This document shows positions 34,584 to 43,826 of a DNA stretch of 64,000 nt, piece by piece; the stretch's first letter is position 1; every line of letters starts with the position of its first letter. A program made the translations under genes and the position numbers. The stretch comes from Mucilaginibacter defluvii (lineage in GTDB: Bacteria; Bacteroidota; Bacteroidia; Sphingobacteriales; Sphingobacteriaceae). The notes under the pieces were generated by a model that saw nothing but the letters and a program-made list of their open reading frames with translations, was not told the origin of the DNA and did not search any database. Location: NCBI RefSeq assembly GCF_039543225.1, contig NZ_BAABJI010000002.1, positions 1,488,001 through 1,552,000 on the forward strand. Direction: 5' to 3'.

Positions 34584-35210
34584 ATGATACGTGCTCTAAT
34601 ATACGACCTGGACAATACCATCTACCCTGTTGAATCTATAGCCGACGAGGTTTTTGCCGGGTTATTTAAACTTATAGATAATCAGGCTGAAGGCATCAGT
34701 TCCTCCGATATCCAAACGGCTAAAAATGAACTTACCCGCCGCCCATTTCAAAAGGTGGCGGACGAATATGGTTTAAGTGATGACCTGAAAGCGCAGGCAG
34801 CCGAACTACTTAGAAATCTTACCTACAACAAGCCTATGCAGGCATTTGACGATTACCGCTATGTTAAAACGCTTGCCGTTGATAAATTTTTGGTAACTAC
34901 CGGTTTTGTAAAGTTGCAAAACAGCAAGGTAAAAATGCTGGGCATAGTCGGAGATTTTAAACAGATCTACGTAGTTGACCCGGAAAGTACCGAAAAAACA
35001 AAAAGGCAAATGTTTACGCAAATTCTTGAGAAATTTAACTACAAGGCTGAAGAAGTACTCATTATCGGCGACGACCCGGAATCTGAAATTAAAGAAGCTA
35101 AAGCCGTTGGCATTAAAACGGTATTGTACGATCCTGAAAAGCGTTATACTGATGCAGAGGCAGATTACCGTATCACCAATCACCGCGATATCGGCGAGCT
35201 GATCTTATAA
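34584..35210 (+). CDS. HAD-family hydrolase (pyrimidine 5'-nucleotidase-like)
   Basis: 208 residues. HAD motif I is IYDLDNTIYP near residue 8 (D8, D10), motif II is LVTTGF near 108, a Lys lies in STEKTKRQMF, and motif IV is IIGDDPESEIKEAK near 154. The DLDNTIYP form is typical of the pyrimidine 5'-nucleotidase group (SDT1/YjjG-like). It is 39 bp after aroC and may be in the same transcript. Its end overlaps the convergent DinB gene by 6 bp. Confidence 0.88.
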   Translation: MIRALIYDLDNTIYPVESIADEVFAGLFKLIDNQAEGISSSDIQTAKNELTRRPFQKVADEYGLSDDLKAQAAELLRNLTYNKPMQAFDDYRYVKTLAVDKFLVTTGFVKLQNSKVKMLGIVGDFKQIYVVDPESTEKTKRQMFTQILEKFNYKAEEVLIIGDDPESEIKEAKAVGIKTVLYDPEKRYTDAEADYRITNHRDIGELIL

Positions 35211-35723
35211 TCCGGCTTGTAACACCTTTACTGTAACCAACAACTGGCCGGTATGCCGCATGGTATGCTCGGCGGCATGTACCAGCAAACCTATAACGGT
35301 TGATGGTATTTGCGCCCTGCCTACTCCTCTAAAATCAGTAAGTGTCGCATCATCAGTATTACGCAATTGCTCCACGGCCTTATCCAGCTGCGTGCTAAAA
35401 GCATCAGCCAAAGCCATTGCAGTGTATGGTATTTGAGCCAGCTTACCTTCTTGAGACAGAAAATTAAGCTGCTGTTCATTCAGCACTTCGCCGCGGGCAT
35501 AAGTAAAAAGCCTGTCGAGCACACCGGTTAAGTGCTGCAAATGGAAAGCAGGCGAGGCCTGTCCGGCGGGCGTTTCATAAAGCAGGCTATCCGGAAAATC
35601 TTTCATTAATGCACCAATTTCCTCATTTGCCTGCAATAGCGCATGTGCTACGGGCTGCAACAATGCCGGTACACCTGCAACCGGGCCACGCTGCCAAACC
35701 TCGGGAAGCTTTTTATTATCCAT
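35205..35723 (-). CDS. DinB-family four-helix protein
   Basis: 172 residues. The metal-binding His triad of the DinB/YfiT fold is visible: AFHLQHLTGVLDR near 63 and LVHAAEHTMRHTGQL near 148. These are cytosolic, sometimes thiol-dependent transferases with mostly unknown substrates. It is convergent with the HAD gene, overlapping by 6 bp. Confidence 0.85.
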   Translation of the reverse strand: MDNKKLPEVWQRGPVAGVPALLQPVAHALLQANEEIGALMKDFPDSLLYETPAGQASPAFHLQHLTGVLDRLFTYARGEVLNEQQLNFLSQEGKLAQIPYTAMALADAFSTQLDKAVEQLRNTDDATLTDFRGVGRAQIPSTVIGLLVHAAEHTMRHTGQLLVTVKVLQAGL

Positions 35724-35824
35724 AATGCTAATCTATACAAAAAGCAATTTGACAAAGTAAGCCGTATGTAAATACTATGGTACGGGTATTGCACTGAATG
35801 CGGCAACACATCTACTTTTTATAT

Positions 35825-37360
35825 ATGATAACAAAAATAACCAATAACAAAGCCTTATTATTTGTAGCCACAATTGCCTTGGCCTTTATAACTGTGATAC
35901 CAGGCTGTAAAAAAAGCAAATCAGATTTAGGCAAAGAGATGGCCGATGCCACAGGCAACAAAACCTTTAAGGATATGACCAACGAGGGTTTCGCTGAAGC
36001 ATTTAAAAAGGCCATGACGGATAATAAATCGCTTCTCACTTATCCGGATGTAATTAAATCTTATTATGCTGAAAATGATTATGAACCGGTTTTGGTGCTT
36101 AACCACTTAAAAAACGAAGATCTGCAAACACTGTCGACCTATCTTGACAATTCAACGCAGCATGGCATTAACCCGCAGATATTCCGTGCCGACAGCATAA
36201 AGGCTTTACTTGCACGCATCAAGGATAAAAAGGCCGTTAAAGATGTTAACACCGCCTACACCACGCTTGCTAAACTGGAGTTATTGACTGCTAACTCGTT
36301 GATCAGATATTCAAACGCGCTGCAATACGGGTTAATTAGTCCGCGTAAGATATATCAGCGTTACTACACCGAAACCAAACGCCCGGACAGCACATCAATG
36401 AAAAGCGTGTTTGCTGTTAAGGAATTGAAAAGTTATCTGGACAGCATCCAACCTAAAAGCGCGCAGTACAAAGCGCTACAAAAAGCCCTGACCGATAAAG
36501 TGCAGGCCCCTGGCATGACGCCTGAAGAAAGCGAACGTTATTTCGCGGTAAACCTGGAACGTTTACGCTGGAAAAATAAGCCTGATGCTAAAAAATACGT
36601 GATCGTTAACATTCCTGATTATCGTTTAGACGTGATGGAAAATGGCAAATCAGCCTTGAACATGAAGGTTTGCGTTGGCGAAGGCCGTAATATGGATAAA
36701 GAAGTAAGCCTGGTAGAGTATGATGAGAGCGACAAAATTGACCGCCCTTTCTCACGTGAAACACCGCAGCTGGGCAGCCTTATCCACAGCGTACAGGTTA
36801 ATCCGGTTTGGAACATTCCAAAGAGTATAGCTTCAAAAGAAATTATGGTGCAGGCCGCGAATGATCCATATTATCTGGATAATGAAAATATTGATGTTTA
36901 CCATAACGGACAAAAGGTTGATGACCCCGAAACCATTGACTGGGGCAGCGCCTCAAAAAATGAGTATGAATTTAAGCAGCGCCCTGGCGATGGTAACGCT
37001 TTAGGCAAGATTAAATTTTTGTTTAAAAATGGCAGCAGTGTTTATTTGCATGATACACCTGCTAAAAATGCCTTCAATCAAAACATGCGCGCAGTAAGTC
37101 ATGGCTGTGTACGGGTTGAACAACCACAACAGTTAGCCGAAGCGTTGTTTGGCAACGGCGATAAATACAAAATGATCGTAGATAAAATGAACAACCCAAG
37201 TTCAACGCCTACAGATATTGCATTGCCTAACAAGGTACCGGTATATTTAACCTATGTAACTTGCTGGGTTGATGATAGCGGCAAAATACAATTCCGCCCT
37301 GATGTTTACGGGCTGGATGTGGTACTTTACGGTCACATGAAAAAGTTGTTGAGCGTATAA
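35825..37360 (+). CDS. L,D-transpeptidase lipoprotein (YcbB-like)
   Basis: 511 residues from the ATG at 35825, which opens a lipoprotein signal ending ITVIPGC; the earlier in-frame ATG would bury it. A helical scaffold region (about 60-240) precedes the YkuD catalytic domain (about 250-430) with the active site AVSHGCVRVEQP near residue 425. It makes 3-3 crosslinks in peptidoglycan or links proteins to it, in the periplasm. The size and domain order match YcbB-type enzymes. A bidirectional terminator separates it from the next, convergent, transpeptidase. Confidence 0.9.
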   Translation: MITKITNNKALLFVATIALAFITVIPGCKKSKSDLGKEMADATGNKTFKDMTNEGFAEAFKKAMTDNKSLLTYPDVIKSYYAENDYEPVLVLNHLKNEDLQTLSTYLDNSTQHGINPQIFRADSIKALLARIKDKKAVKDVNTAYTTLAKLELLTANSLIRYSNALQYGLISPRKIYQRYYTETKRPDSTSMKSVFAVKELKSYLDSIQPKSAQYKALQKALTDKVQAPGMTPEESERYFAVNLERLRWKNKPDAKKYVIVNIPDYRLDVMENGKSALNMKVCVGEGRNMDKEVSLVEYDESDKIDRPFSRETPQLGSLIHSVQVNPVWNIPKSIASKEIMVQAANDPYYLDNENIDVYHNGQKVDDPETIDWGSASKNEYEFKQRPGDGNALGKIKFLFKNGSSVYLHDTPAKNAFNQNMRAVSHGCVRVEQPQQLAEALFGNGDKYKMIVDKMNNPSSTPTDIALPNKVPVYLTYVTCWVDDSGKIQFRPDVYGLDVVLYGHMKKLLSV

Positions 37361-37370
37361 AATTTAACGC

Positions 37371-37410
37371 AAAAAGAACGGGAGCCCTGATTGGGGCTCC
37401 CGTTCTTTTT
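37371..37410. terminator. Bidirectional terminator between two transpeptidase genes
   Basis: Perfect 17-bp stem AAAAAGAACGGGAGCCC (37371-37387) and its complement (37394-37410) with a 6-nt loop, A-run before and T-run after. Confidence 0.9.
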
Positions 37411-37423
37411 TATAGAAGAATAA

Positions 37424-38224
37424 TTATAAGACTTTAGCAACTTGTGCAGCGGGGAACAAAAAGTTTTCGGCTACGCCCTCATTAAGGTACTTAGAGGTAT
37501 AACGGCTATCGTTACCGGCAATGTATAGCATATTTTGCCCTTTGATGGTATTAATAACGGTAGCGCAAACCTCGGGTGATACTGCCGGGCAACCGTGGCT
37601 GCGGCCTAACCTGCCTAATTGATTAATGGAAGCCTGACTAACATAATCAGCCGCGTGTACTACAATGGCCCGCTGGCGAGCGTTGCTGTTAAAACCGACA
37701 TCCATGCCATTTAAACGTAGTGAACGGCCATGTTTACCTAAATAAACATCATCGGTTACATAAAAGCCAAGGCTGCTTTGGTGCGAATGTTCGGTGTTTG
37801 AAAAAGCGTTTGCCATATCATCACCACTACCCTGCCCATGCGATACCCACGTGTTCAACAACAACTTTTTTGCTGCCAGGTCAATAATCCACATACGTTT
37901 TTCACGGCTCGATTTATTGAAATCAACCACGGTGATCACATTACTGTTTTCAGGTAGCTTGTGTGCCATTTTAAGATTGATATAACCTGTTATAGCTTTT
38001 TGAAAAACAAGGGCATCCATACCGGTAAGCTGTAGCTGCGCGGTATTGTAAATATCGGTAACATACTGTCCGTATAATTCGCTAAGCGAAGCAGCGTGTT
38101 TTTTAGCTGAGGCAACATTAACGGTACTAACTTTTTTAACGTTTGAAGCAGGGCTCCAACTGATAAAAGCTATTGAAAACACGACTAAGAGACTGCACGT
38201 TGCCCACAAAAAATATTTTCTCAT
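37424..38224 (-). CDS. Murein L,D-transpeptidase catalytic-domain protein
   Basis: 266 residues from the ATG at 38224 (the frame two codons longer starts with TTG). A signal peptide or anchor (about 3-20, YFLWATCSLLVVFSIAFI) precedes a YkuD-like catalytic domain with LGRSHGCPAVSPEVC near 205, the SHGC nucleophile motif. SLGFYVTDDVYLGKHGRSLR near 148 is typical of the PF13645-type family. It probably edits or crosslinks peptidoglycan in the periplasm. It is convergent with the YcbB-like gene. Confidence 0.88.
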   Translation of the reverse strand: MRKYFLWATCSLLVVFSIAFISWSPASNVKKVSTVNVASAKKHAASLSELYGQYVTDIYNTAQLQLTGMDALVFQKAITGYINLKMAHKLPENSNVITVVDFNKSSREKRMWIIDLAAKKLLLNTWVSHGQGSGDDMANAFSNTEHSHQSSLGFYVTDDVYLGKHGRSLRLNGMDVGFNSNARQRAIVVHAADYVSQASINQLGRLGRSHGCPAVSPEVCATVINTIKGQNMLYIAGNDSRYTSKYLNEGVAENFLFPAAQVAKVL

Positions 38225-38354
38225 ATTCAATTAAAATTAGTTCAGTTAATAATTTTAAAAGCGTTGAGATTTAGGTCAGAATAGATTGTATCCGTGTGAA
38301 TTGTTAAACAAATATACGCATAACCGTATAATTTATTGTCATCCGATCTACATA

Positions 38355-38395
38355 AAATAGCCTTAAAGGAAATTTAATTTCCTTTAAGGCTATTT
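38355..38395. terminator. Perfect 20-bp palindrome downstream of the nitroreductase
   Basis: Arms AAATAGCCTTAAAGGAAATT (38355-38374) and its complement (38376-38395) with one base between them. It lies downstream of the nitroreductase on the minus strand and most likely terminates or stabilises that transcript; the T-run is short. Confidence 0.65.
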
Positions 38396-38419
38396 AAATA
38401 TACTTAGTTAATATAAGCG

Positions 38420-39001
38420 TTATTTAACCCACTTAACTTTTGCCTCAAGTGGTGTTGTACGGCGGCCTTCGGGTTGGTTATCCGTGTGGCCTAGGTAAAG
38501 CAGACCAAGTACGGCATCTTCCTCACCAAGCTCTAAAAAGTCCTTCATTGCAGGTTTCAAGGTCATGCCGCCAGTGCTCCAAAACGAAGCGATATTTAAT
38601 GATGTTGCTGCCAATAGTATGTTTTGTATAGCCGCTGATGCCGCTGCCACTTCCTCTAAAGCGGGAATATTAGGGTTGCTACCGCGTTTCATAATAGCGA
38701 TAACCAGATGCGAAGCATTGTTGCCTATATTTTGCAGGTTGGTATAAGTAGCCTCCTTAAAATTTTCGGCAGGTGTATGCGTTTTGTACAATTCCGCGTG
38801 TTGCTTACAAAAAACAGCCGGATCTTCATAGATTACAAAGCGCCAAGGCTCGGTAAAAGCGTGGGTCGGTGCCCAGTCAGCTAGTTCAAGTATAGCGGCA
38901 ATGTGCCCGTTAGGAATTTTCTGACCGTTCATCATAGCCGGCTTAATGGTACGGCGGGTTTTAATTACGGTTGATATGGTTGAAAACGTGTTATTATCCA
39001 T
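38420..39001 (-). CDS. Nitroreductase-family FMN oxidoreductase
   Basis: 193 residues. N-terminal FMN-binding residues lie in KTRRTIKPAMM near 13, NGHIAAILELADWAPTHAFTEPWRF (read near 28-52) carries the family core, and LGEEDAVLGLLYLGH near 165 is the C-terminal FMN site. It would be a homodimer reducing nitro compounds or quinones with NAD(P)H. It resembles YdjA/TdsD-like enzymes. Substrate unknown. Confidence 0.9.
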   Translation of the reverse strand: MDNNTFSTISTVIKTRRTIKPAMMNGQKIPNGHIAAILELADWAPTHAFTEPWRFVIYEDPAVFCKQHAELYKTHTPAENFKEATYTNLQNIGNNASHLVIAIMKRGSNPNIPALEEVAAASAAIQNILLAATSLNIASFWSTGGMTLKPAMKDFLELGEEDAVLGLLYLGHTDNQPEGRRTTPLEAKVKWVK

Positions 39002-39073
39002 AAAATTTATTTTTGCTTTAAAACGGGCGCAAATTAAATAAATTTTATGGTGCGATGTAATTGCTAAGCTTAA

Positions 39074-39790
39074 TTACTTTATATACTCAAAAAATTGCGG
39101 CGTTATCACCGAAAACCGCCGCATCTGCCTGCGGGTAAAGTGCCTGGTTATTCTGTAGTTATCCCGATATAGAAACTGGACCATTATGGGATAATTATTT
39201 TCGGCACTAACGTTAACTAATTTACCATTTTTAAAGTTAAAGAGATCGAATACCCAATAAGCGTGATTGTTATCCTGATTTTGTTTGTAGTGTTGGGTTA
39301 TAATCTCATAACGGCCATCTCCATTTAAATCCCGCTCATCATTATCAAAAAAATCCATGTAATGAACTGCAGAGAAATTACTCCCACCCCGGTTGAATAG
39401 GAACAGCTTATGCATTAGTGAACCCGCTAAACCACTACCATTATTGTAAGTTTTCAGTTTGAAATCAACTGTCCCGTTACCATCAATATCGGCAGCACAC
39501 AATGCAGATTTAGGAGGTAAAATAATCCAGAGCGGCCCTAAATCAATTGTAAATACCTTTATTATTTTATTGTGATGATAAACAGTAACCTTAGTATCCG
39601 CTTGAGCATCCTCAAGTTTAATTGAATACCCTTTGTATTTTGCTGACTTTGCAACGAATTGTGAATCGTTTTGCACAAGCACTTTTAACGGAATAACGTT
39701 GTAATGAGGTTTCGGATATTTTTCAAACGGATATTGGGCGTAGCTACGCAGCCCGAAGATTAAAAGAAGGATAAGGATAGGATATTTCAT
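39074..39790 (-). CDS. Secreted hypothetical protein with calcium-loop-like repeats
   Basis: 238 residues with a signal peptide (MKYPILILLLIFGLRSYAQ). Two Asp-rich loops, DIDGNGTVDFKL near 101 and DLNGDGRYEIITQH near 152, are FG-GAP/VCBS or EF-hand-like metal-binding loops. The rest is beta-rich. I do not recognise a defined family; it is probably periplasmic or surface-located. Confidence 0.75.
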   Translation of the reverse strand: MKYPILILLLIFGLRSYAQYPFEKYPKPHYNVIPLKVLVQNDSQFVAKSAKYKGYSIKLEDAQADTKVTVYHHNKIIKVFTIDLGPLWIILPPKSALCAADIDGNGTVDFKLKTYNNGSGLAGSLMHKLFLFNRGGSNFSAVHYMDFFDNDERDLNGDGRYEIITQHYKQNQDNNHAYWVFDLFNFKNGKLVNVSAENNYPIMVQFLYRDNYRITRHFTRRQMRRFSVITPQFFEYIK

Positions 39791-39795
39791 ATAAA

Positions 39796-39828
39796 CAATG
39801 CCCTTCCAAATATATCAGGAAGGCATTG
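39796..39828 (-). terminator. Terminator of the first OMP paralogue
   Basis: Stem CAATGCCCTTCC (39796-39807) / GGAAGGCATTG (39818-39828) with one bulge and loop AAATATATCA. The loop is identical to that of the hairpin at 40562-40594 after the second paralogue. Confidence 0.7.
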
Positions 39829-39857
39829 CTAATTGAATATCCTGAACAAATATTTTT

Positions 39858-40466
39858 TTAAAAACTCAACCCGATACTAATGCTCGAAACGTTGTTTTGA
39901 AATGCTGGACCTGAACCCTCCTTAGCAACATCGGTTAATCCTTTTTCACCATTAAGTTCAAAAAAGAGTTTGGCTTTATTTGAAACCGGAATTTTAAAGC
40001 CGATACCTAAGTCAAGACCAAGATCGATATTGTTTAATCCGGATTTAACATCCCTGTCAGATCCTACTTCCTCAACATTTAATAATATACTTGTATAAGG
40101 ACCAAGATTCAGATACCAATTTTTGGTACGGCCAAAGTGCCAATTGGCTAAAATCGGAACGGTTAAATAATTTAAATCATATTGGGCGTTATACAAAACG
40201 CCCTTCATTAATAAAGATAAGCCTTCCCAACTTTTTTGATCATATAGAACCTTCGCCTTAACACTCCAGCTTTCAGAAAAATAATGATCTATTGAAACGC
40301 CCGCGTTAAAACCAACTTTATAATGCGTTTTATTTGTAACGTCGGAATTCAAGCGTGACGCATTCATACCAAACTGAATGCCAAATTCATTAGAATTTTT
40401 TGTTTGTGCAGACGCAGATGAGTAAAGGCATATAAATGCCAGCATTATGTTAAAAAGAAATTTCAT
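39858..40466 (-). CDS. Outer-membrane beta-barrel protein (PorT-like), paralogue 1
   Basis: 202 residues with a signal peptide (MKFLFNIMLAFICLYSSASA). Alternating amphipathic strands fill the rest, ending FQNNVSSISIGLSF with a C-terminal Phe as in barrel proteins. About half its residues are identical with the neighbour at 40615-41223 (shared SIDHYFSESWSVKAKVLYDQ-type segment and NWHFGRTKNWYLN). It belongs to the PF13568-type small barrel family; cargo or ligand unknown. Confidence 0.87.
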   Translation of the reverse strand: MKFLFNIMLAFICLYSSASAQTKNSNEFGIQFGMNASRLNSDVTNKTHYKVGFNAGVSIDHYFSESWSVKAKVLYDQKSWEGLSLLMKGVLYNAQYDLNYLTVPILANWHFGRTKNWYLNLGPYTSILLNVEEVGSDRDVKSGLNNIDLGLDLGIGFKIPVSNKAKLFFELNGEKGLTDVAKEGSGPAFQNNVSSISIGLSF

Positions 40467-40561
40467 GATAAGTTTAAAGTTTATACCCCCAATATATCAC
40501 TTTAAAATGTTGACGAAAATTTATTTGTATCGCTTTCGTTAAACATAACTTTATATAACAA

Positions 40562-40594
40562 CAATGCCCTCCCAAATATATCAGGAGGGCAATA
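40562..40594 (-). terminator. Terminator of the second OMP paralogue
   Basis: Stem TGCCCTCC / GGAGGGCA with loop beginning CAAATATATCA, flanked by CAATG-type bases; homologous to the hairpin at 39796-39828. Confidence 0.65.
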
Positions 40595-40614
40595 TTAATT
40601 GGTTGTATGTTTCT

Positions 40615-41223
40615 TTAAAAGTTGATACCAACGTTGATGCTTGATACCGTGCTGCGTATTGCAGAACCTGTGTTATCCTTAAACACATCAGTGATACCGC
40701 CTTGCCCGTTCAATTCGATAAAAAATTTCAACTTGTCACTGGCAGGTATTTTTACCCCGATGCCCAGATCAAGCCCAAATTCGGCGCCGCTCATAAACGG
40801 TTTAAGATCCATACCACCTTCGGTTTCTGATGCGCTGAGCAAAATACTTGTGTAAGGGCCAAAGTTCAGGTACCAATTTTTTGTACGGCCGAAGTGCCAG
40901 TTAGCCAAAACCGGGATAGTCAAATAATTCAACCGATAGTTGGTATAATAAGTATCTTCCGGCGTAGCCAAATAACCCCTGTCCCATCCTTTTTGATCGT
41001 AAAGCAGCTTAGCTTTGAGGCTCCAGCTTTCTGAGAAGTAATGATCAATTGATACGCCAGCATTAAAGCCTACTCTGTAATTGCTATTGGTCATACCATC
41101 AGCATTTACCGTTGCAGCGTTCAGGCCAATTTGAACACCAAATTCGTTAGTGTTTTTTGTTTGCGCGGAGGCAGTTGTGTAAAGGCACACCAGTGCCAAC
41201 ACAACTTTGCAAAATTTAGTCAT
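40615..41223 (-). CDS. Outer-membrane beta-barrel protein (PorT-like), paralogue 2
   Basis: 202 residues from the ATG at 41223; the frame could be extended to a TTG at 41253, but the ATG opens a clear signal peptide (MTKFCKVVLALVCLYTTASA). It has the same strand pattern and C-terminal Phe as its neighbour at 39858-40466 and is clearly a tandem duplicate. It ends STVSSINVGINF. Function unknown; it is probably an outer-membrane barrel. Confidence 0.87.
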   Translation of the reverse strand: MTKFCKVVLALVCLYTTASAQTKNTNEFGVQIGLNAATVNADGMTNSNYRVGFNAGVSIDHYFSESWSLKAKLLYDQKGWDRGYLATPEDTYYTNYRLNYLTIPVLANWHFGRTKNWYLNFGPYTSILLSASETEGGMDLKPFMSGAEFGLDLGIGVKIPASDKLKFFIELNGQGGITDVFKDNTGSAIRSTVSSINVGINF

Positions 41224-41263
41224 GGTTGTGATAAAGTTTTTAAAATCGCGCAAATATAGAATT

Positions 41264-43696
41264 TTAAAATATCGGCGGAAATTTATTTGGGTTACTTTCG
41301 CTCACCATGGCATATACCGCTTCAATCACATCATCAACGTTTGGTTTTGTAAAGTAGTCGCCATCCGAGCCGTAAGGCGGTCGGTGCTCTTTGGCGGTCA
41401 GCGTTTTGGGTTGCCCATCAAGATAATAATATCCCTTTTGATTCTCCAGTATCTGTTGTAGAATATAAGCGGAGGCAGCTCCCGGCAAATCCTCATCAAC
41501 CACCAGCAATTTGTTAGTTTTTTGCAAAGATTTACCGCATGCATGGTCCAGATCAAAAGGATAAAGCGTTTGCGGATCTATCAATTCCACACTTACACCA
41601 AGTTTTCGTAGCTCGGGCAATGCTTCCTGCACCACACGCAGCGTTGAGCCGTATGATACAACGGTAATATCCGTACCCTCATGCAATACTTCAGCTTTGC
41701 CAAGCGGCACGGTAAACTCGCCAATATTAGCCGGTAATCTTTCTTTAAGGCGATAACCGTTAAGGCTTTCAACCACCAAGGCAGGCTCATCGCCGCGCAG
41801 CAAGGTGTTGTACATACCGGCTGCCTGCGTCATGTTACGCGGAACGCAGATATGCAGGCCCCGCATGGAGTGTAGTATCATGCCCATTGGTGAGCCTGAA
41901 TGCCATATTCCTTCCAGCCGGTGGCCGCGGGTACGCACAATTACTGGTGCTTTTTGTCCACCAGCGGTGCGGTAACTTAAACTTGCCAAATCATCGCTCA
42001 ACACGTTCAGGGCATACAACAGGTAATCCATATACTGTATTTCGGCAATTGGCTTTAAACCGCGCATGGCTAGCCCTATACCCTGCCCTATAATAGTCGA
42101 TTCTCGAATCCCGGTATCTGTAATCCGCAGATCGCCGTATTTGCTTTGCAGGCCGGCAAAGCCCTGGTTAACATCCCCGATAGCGCCAACATCCTCACCA
42201 AAGGCCACTATGCGCGCGTCGCGTTCAAAGTTGGCATCAAAGCAGGCGTTAAGTACCTCGCGCCCATCAATCAATTTAGCATCGTCGGCATACTCGGGTG
42301 CCACAAAATCAACCTTTAGCGGTGAATATGGCGTGTTTGAAAATAGTTTAGAATTATAGCGCTCACTGTTCCTGGCGGTTTCTTCCTCAATCCATTTAAG
42401 CAGAGGCGCACGTTCAGCCAATTGTTCATTCAGGGTTAAGCGTAGTGCCCTGCGTATAGCAGTCGTCATATCTTTACGCCCGGGATCAACCTCCGCACGT
42501 AAATGATTGATAACGTCAAATAATTCTGTCCGGGCCGACGAGCTTTGTGCTAGCTGATCAATCAGTTTTACGGCTTCATCCATTTCAGTATTGATCTCGG
42601 CATTAAACTCATTCCAGGCTTCACGCTGGCAATCGCGAACATGCTTTTTAGCCGCGGCTTCCAGCTCGTCTAATTGTTCGGCAGTGGCAATGGCAGTCTC
42701 TGCCATCCACTTACGCATTTGCTTCAGGCAGTCGTACTCTTCTTCCCAGGCCAGGCGCTCCTTTGATTTATAACGCTCGTGCGAGCCTGATGTGGAATGC
42801 CCCTGTGGCTGCGTCATCTCCGTAACATGTATCAATACGGGAACATGCTGCTCCCGGCAAATGCGGATAGCGTACTGATACGTTTCGCAAAGGGCTACAT
42901 AATCCCATCCACGCACTTTAAATATCTCGTAGCCGTTAGTTCCCTTTTCACGCTGAAAGCCTTGTAAAGCTTCAGAGATATCTTCTTTGGTGGTTTGCAG
43001 GCTTGCTGGTACAGAAATAGCGTAAGCATCATCCCAAACAGAAATAGCCATAGGCACCTGAAGTACGCCACCCGCATTGAAAGTTTCAAAAAACAGACCT
43101 TCGGAAGTTGAGCCGTTACCTATAGTGCCAAAAGCTACTTCGTTACCTGATAAAGAGAAATTACTGTACTGATGCAGTTCCTGGTTTTGGCGATATAGCT
43201 TTGAAGCGTAAGCCAGCCCCAATAGACGCGGCAGATGCCCCCCTGTGGTCGACATGTCTGACGAGCAATTCATGTTCTCTACCTGGTTTATCCATGAGCC
43301 ATCCTTATTTACAAAACGGGTGGCGTAGTGGCAGTTCATTTGCCTGCCGCCTGACGCGGGTTCTTTTTCAATGTCTGGATGAGCGTATAACTGCGCGAAG
43401 AATTCTTTAAGATTACTCATGCCCGTAGCGAACATGAAGGTTTGATCGCGATAATAGCCCGCGCGCCAGTCGCCATTACGGAAGGCTTTGGCCATGGCTA
43501 TCTGTGCCACTTCTTTACCATCGCCAAATATGCCAAACTTAGCCTTGCCCGTAAGCACTTCGCGGCGACCAAGCAAACTCGCCTGCCTGCTTTCAAAAGC
43601 TATACGGTAATCATTAATGACGATCTTTTTAAAATCATCAAAACTGAGCTCGACAGCATCATCATTTCCGGCGGTATAGAGGGCAGTTTTTGACAT
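41264..43696 (-). CDS. Fused E1 alpha-beta subunit of a branched-chain 2-oxo acid dehydrogenase
   Basis: 810 residues. The E1-alpha part (about 1-400) contains the thiamine diphosphate region IGNGSTSEGLFFETFNAGG near 200; the usual GDG is GNG. The E1-beta part (about 465-800) contains AFGEDVGAIGDVNQGFAGLQ near 495, RITDTGIRESTIIGQGIGLA near 520 and VVDEDLPGAASAYILQQI near 735. It decarboxylates 2-oxo acids and passes the acyl group to an E2 lipoyl enzyme not encoded here. The fused form is common in Bacteroidota. The AYAIS segment is WDDAYAIS rather than QNNxYAIS. Confidence 0.9.
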   Translation of the reverse strand: MSKTALYTAGNDDAVELSFDDFKKIVINDYRIAFESRQASLLGRREVLTGKAKFGIFGDGKEVAQIAMAKAFRNGDWRAGYYRDQTFMFATGMSNLKEFFAQLYAHPDIEKEPASGGRQMNCHYATRFVNKDGSWINQVENMNCSSDMSTTGGHLPRLLGLAYASKLYRQNQELHQYSNFSLSGNEVAFGTIGNGSTSEGLFFETFNAGGVLQVPMAISVWDDAYAISVPASLQTTKEDISEALQGFQREKGTNGYEIFKVRGWDYVALCETYQYAIRICREQHVPVLIHVTEMTQPQGHSTSGSHERYKSKERLAWEEEYDCLKQMRKWMAETAIATAEQLDELEAAAKKHVRDCQREAWNEFNAEINTEMDEAVKLIDQLAQSSSARTELFDVINHLRAEVDPGRKDMTTAIRRALRLTLNEQLAERAPLLKWIEEETARNSERYNSKLFSNTPYSPLKVDFVAPEYADDAKLIDGREVLNACFDANFERDARIVAFGEDVGAIGDVNQGFAGLQSKYGDLRITDTGIRESTIIGQGIGLAMRGLKPIAEIQYMDYLLYALNVLSDDLASLSYRTAGGQKAPVIVRTRGHRLEGIWHSGSPMGMILHSMRGLHICVPRNMTQAAGMYNTLLRGDEPALVVESLNGYRLKERLPANIGEFTVPLGKAEVLHEGTDITVVSYGSTLRVVQEALPELRKLGVSVELIDPQTLYPFDLDHACGKSLQKTNKLLVVDEDLPGAASAYILQQILENQKGYYYLDGQPKTLTAKEHRPPYGSDGDYFTKPNVDDVIEAVYAMVSESNPNKFPPIF

Positions 43697-43826
43697 ATAA
43701 AATTCCGTTTGAGCGGTAAAATTATAAAATTCTATTTTGTAATTTTATATTTTACAATCAAACAACCGTCAATTAATCTTCGTTATCAATTAAACAAGTA
43801 TATTTGTTACATCAACTATTGTGAAT

